Positions 5,870 to 7,235 of a stretch of 7,235 nt of DNA are shown piece after piece; position 1 is the first letter of the stretch, and each line of letters opens with the position of its first letter. A model generated the notes under the pieces. The model saw nothing but the letters and a program-made list of their open reading frames with translations. It was not told the origin of the DNA and did no database searches. This DNA comes from Desulfatirhabdium butyrativorans (lineage in GTDB: Bacteria > Desulfobacterota > Desulfobacteria > Desulfobacterales > DYRK01). The translations under genes were made by a program, and so were the position numbers. Location: positions 5,900 to 13,134 of the forward strand of contig DYRK01000113.1 of the NCBI GenBank assembly GCA_020718785.1, written 5' to 3'.

Positions 5870-5912
5870 AAGACTCGAAGCACCGAGAGCAAAGGCGATG
5901 CAAAAGCCGTGA

Positions 5913-5919
5913 TATAAAT
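5913..5919 (+). promoter_or_regulatory. Possible -10 box of the Gp49-like toxin gene
   Basis: TATAAAT ends 5 bases before the ATG at 5925, and no Shine-Dalgarno is visible between them. If used as a -10 element, transcription would begin at or next to the start codon, giving a leaderless or nearly leaderless toxin mRNA. No convincing -35 was found 17 bases upstream, so the call is weak. Confidence 0.22.
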
Positions 5920-5924
5920 TAGTT

Positions 5925-6269
5925 ATGGATAAAATTCTTGAAGTTTACTTTTTCAGAACGGAAACAGGTACAGAACCGGTACGTGAATGGCTTAAAAGTT
6001 TGCCTCTGCCTGAGAAAAAAATAATCGGTCAGGATATTCAGACTGTGGAATATGGCTGGCCCCTGGGTATGCCGCTCGTCAGAGGATTAGGAGACGGATT
6101 ATGGGAAATAAGAAGCCGTTTCCGGGACCGTATTGCCCGTGTCATATTCTTTATCTGTGATAACAATATGATATTGTTACATGGATTTATAAAAAGAGGA
6201 CAGAAAACACCTAAAACTGATATAGAACTGGCAAAAAAACGCAGGAAATCATTTTTAAGCGATATTTAG
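5925..6269 (+). CDS. Gp49-like RelE/HigB-family toxin
   Basis: This 114-aa protein fits the phage-derived Gp49-like family (PF05973, HigB-type), predicted to be ribosome-dependent mRNA interferases held inactive by an XRE antitoxin. Signatures are a start strand followed by P-V-x-EWLKSLP (18-27), GWPLGMPLVRGLGDGLWEIR (44-63), in which LWEIR is the most conserved element, a basic RFRDRIARVIFF strand (65-76), and HGFIKRGQKTP (86-96) leading to a lysine-rich helix. Length and order are normal, and toxin first, antitoxin second is typical of this group. It differs from the toxin at 1965, which belongs to another branch (GPGYRVY type). It lacks a clear ribosome site. Its gene lies inside the pair of 46-bp repeats. 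Confidence 0.9.
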   Translation: MDKILEVYFFRTETGTEPVREWLKSLPLPEKKIIGQDIQTVEYGWPLGMPLVRGLGDGLWEIRSRFRDRIARVIFFICDNNMILLHGFIKRGQKTPKTDIELAKKRRKSFLSDI

Positions 6270-6287
6270 AAAAAAGGAAAAACAACT

Positions 6288-6566
6288 ATGAATAATAAAT
6301 ATTTGGGAACAAAATTCGATGATTTTCTCAGCGAAGAAGGTATTTTTGAAGAGTGTAAGGAAATTGCTGTCAGGCGGGTTCTTGCTCATCTTATCCGGCA
6401 ACTGATGCAGGAAAAACAGCTATCTAAAAAAACAATGGCTGAGAAAATACAGATCAGTCACAGCACATTAAACAGGCTGCTCAATCCTTCGTCGTCTGTC
6501 ACCTTGAAAACGATATTCAAAGCTGCACAGGCAACCGGCAGGAAAATAGAATTTTCAATAAGATAG
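6288..6566 (+). CDS. XRE-family HigA-type antitoxin
   Basis: This 92-aa DNA-binding antitoxin partners the toxin 18 bases upstream. An N-terminal helical part (about 8-40) probably contacts the toxin. The helix-turn-helix runs from LSKKTMAEKIQISHSTLNRLL (45-65), with the recognition helix around SHSTLNRLL. The C-terminal strand GRKIEFSI (84-91) is usual for Gp49 partners. AAGGAA (6274-6279) lies 8 bases before the ATG. Family members normally repress their own operon, but I see no clear palindromic operator close to the toxin start. The stop is directly followed by the PDZ-end remnant and the right 46-bp repeat, so the module boundary is within two bases. Confidence 0.9.
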   Translation: MNNKYLGTKFDDFLSEEGIFEECKEIAVRRVLAHLIRQLMQEKQLSKKTMAEKIQISHSTLNRLLNPSSSVTLKTIFKAAQATGRKIEFSIR

Positions 6567-6567
6567 A

Positions 6568-6618
6568 TTCGGCGTTCAGCTTCAGAACCGTGTGAAATCT
6601 GCGGCTGTCAGCCCTTGA
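6568..6618 (+). pseudogene. Second PDZ-protein C-terminal remnant
   Basis: The frame reads FGVQLQNRVKSAAVSP and then TGA, parallel to the remnant at 5699-5806, which ends GAVLQNRVKAAAVSP before TAG. FGVQL after an Arg fits the exit strand of a PDZ domain. Upstream the frame runs into the antitoxin gene and a TAA at 6559, so nothing else of the original gene survives. The matching endings indicate two paralogous gene ends, or one end duplicated around the toxin-antitoxin module. Confidence 0.5.
6569..6614 (+). repeat. 46-bp direct repeat, right copy
   Basis: This is the counterpart of 5757-5802 with five substitutions and no gaps. It starts three bases after the stop of the XRE antitoxin. The sequence beyond the repeat (6615-6680) does not resemble that following the left copy, so the inverted repeat at 5803-5869 is absent here. 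Confidence 0.9.
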
Positions 6619-6686
6619 AAATAGAGTTATAACACCAAACAAAAGTCGCTGAAAATATCATGAGAACATTATCTGTCAATTATTAC

Positions 6687-6692
6687 AAGGAG
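6687..6692 (+). promoter_or_regulatory. Shine-Dalgarno of the ribbon-helix-helix antitoxin
   Basis: AAGGAG lies 4 bases before the first ATG (6697) and 7 bases before the immediately following second ATG (6700). The usual spacing favours the second ATG, which would shorten the protein by one residue. Confidence 0.7.
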
Positions 6693-6696
6693 TAAT

Positions 6697-6921
6697 ATGA
6701 TGATTTCTTTAAATCTTCCCTCAGATTATGAAATAAAATTGGAGCAGATCGCCCATAATGAAAATATCACTGTATCCGAAGTGATAAAGAAAGCCGTTGA
6801 ACTGTATTTCAATGTCTGTAAAAAATCGGACAGACCTGCCGACTATCAGACGCTGATGAAAGAATTATCTTATGCCGAGGCGGGCCGTTCTTTCAGCAGG
6901 GATGAATTGAATGAGCGATAA
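6697..6921 (+). CDS. Ribbon-helix-helix antitoxin, VapB-like
   Basis: This 74-aa protein (73 if the second ATG is used) starts with a strand, MISLNLPSDYEIKLEQIA, followed by the turn and helix NITVSEVIKKAVELYF (24-39), the compact ribbon-helix-helix of CopG-type regulators. Dimers bind DNA through the N-terminal strands. The acidic and polar C-terminal part (about 42-74, including MKELSYAEAGRSFSRDEL) probably wraps around the toxin. It overlaps the PIN toxin gene by 11 bp, the standard antitoxin-first arrangement of vapBC modules. The 130 bases upstream contain the right 46-bp repeat and an AT-rich leader. No operator palindrome could be assigned with confidence. Confidence 0.82.
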   Translation: MMISLNLPSDYEIKLEQIAHNENITVSEVIKKAVELYFNVCKKSDRPADYQTLMKELSYAEAGRSFSRDELNER

Positions 6922-7235
6922 ATTTTTTCTTGATACAAATATTCTTATTTACACTTTTGATTCACGGGAACCGGACAAACAGCAGAAAGCCGATGAACTT
7001 GTCAGGAATGCTTTGGATACAGGAAACGGGATAATCAGTTTTCAGGTGATTCAGGAATTTCTCAGTGCGGCAAGCCGGAAATTTGTTTCTCCTCTCAGCG
7101 TCTCAGACTGTCAAAAATATTTAGACAATGTGCTTGCGCCGCTTTGCAAGGTATTTTCCGATATAGGTTTATACCTTCAGGCTTTGACAATAGCGGAAAA
7201 ACGGAAATATTCCTTTTATGATTCACTCATTATTT
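6911..7235 (+). CDS. PIN-domain toxin, VapC-like (partial, runs off the window)
   Basis: The frame stays open from ATG 6911 to the last base, giving 108 residues plus one base. FFLDTNILIYTFD (5-17) is the PIN signature with the first acidic residue D8. Q-V-I-QEFLSAASR (45-56) supplies the second acid E49. KYSFYDSLI (99-107) carries the third, D104, just before the window ends. These residues coordinate metal in the RNase active site, and PIN toxins of this class usually cleave tRNA or rRNA. Typical members have about 130-140 residues, so roughly 25-30 are missing. The start overlaps the antitoxin stop by 11 bp, so the two are translationally coupled. All catalytic positions visible so far are intact. 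Confidence 0.88.
   Translation, partial: MSDKFFLDTNILIYTFDSREPDKQQKADELVRNALDTGNGIISFQVIQEFLSAASRKFVSPLSVSDCQKYLDNVLAPLCKVFSDIGLYLQALTIAEKRKYSFYDSLII

Noticed and set aside
5799..5910. Short open frame through the inverted repeat (reading SARRVGIAQ...)
   Set aside because: It has no start or ribosome site and lies entirely in palindromic repeat sequence.
6650..6680. Operator palindrome upstream of the ribbon-helix-helix antitoxin
   Set aside because: Only a weak ATCATG/CATTAT near-symmetry is visible, not better than chance in AT-rich DNA.

Overview
The window looks like accessory DNA from a large-genome, moderate-GC proteobacterium. WD40/PDZ/TPR mega-proteins, several toxin-antitoxin (TA) modules and REP-like palindromes together suggest a sulfur-cycle lineage such as Desulfobacterota or Beggiatoaceae. 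That placement is an inference from gene style, not a marker-based assignment. All supported genes lie on the + strand; no RNA gene, insertion sequence or CRISPR array was seen.

Region 1 (1-249) is the 3' end of a GspE/PilB-type secretion or pilus ATPase that begins outside the window. Region 2 (250-561) is non-coding. It has a weak terminator, then a nest of four hairpins between two imperfect copies of a 70-80 bp sequence; the second copy carries the ribosome binding site of the next gene.

Region 3 (562-5649) reads as one tightly packed four-gene unit. First is a 467-aa protein of unknown function whose layout (helical N-terminus, beta-alpha-beta-beta-alpha-beta module, C-terminal beta-rich domain) recalls effector-associated proteins of bacterial NTPase conflict systems. 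Its stop overlaps (TGATG) the start of a RelE/HigB-type toxin, which overlaps its antitoxin by 32 bp. The antitoxin seems to have lost its helix-turn-helix core. After three consecutive in-frame stops comes a 1030-aa protein in the same frame: ten WD40-like repeats with a PDZ domain between repeats 2 and 3, a hinge typical of WD40-STAND proteins, about 50-aa helical repeats, and a C-terminal TPR region resembling the proteobacterial PA4667-like TPR family. It starts inside a WD40 blade, so it may be the C-terminal piece of a larger protein.

Region 4 (5650-6696) holds a Gp49-like toxin and an XRE antitoxin between two 46-bp direct repeats. Translated, both repeats are remnants of the last codons of PDZ-type proteins ending in the same residues and a stop. 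A long imperfect inverted repeat lies just inside the left copy.

Region 5 (6697-7235) is a vapBC-like module: a ribbon-helix-helix antitoxin overlapping by 11 bp a PIN-domain toxin that runs off the end.

The main theme is three TA modules in about 5.3 kb. One is coupled in an operon to immune-like proteins, and another sits between repeated gene ends, which suggests recombination of modules in and out.
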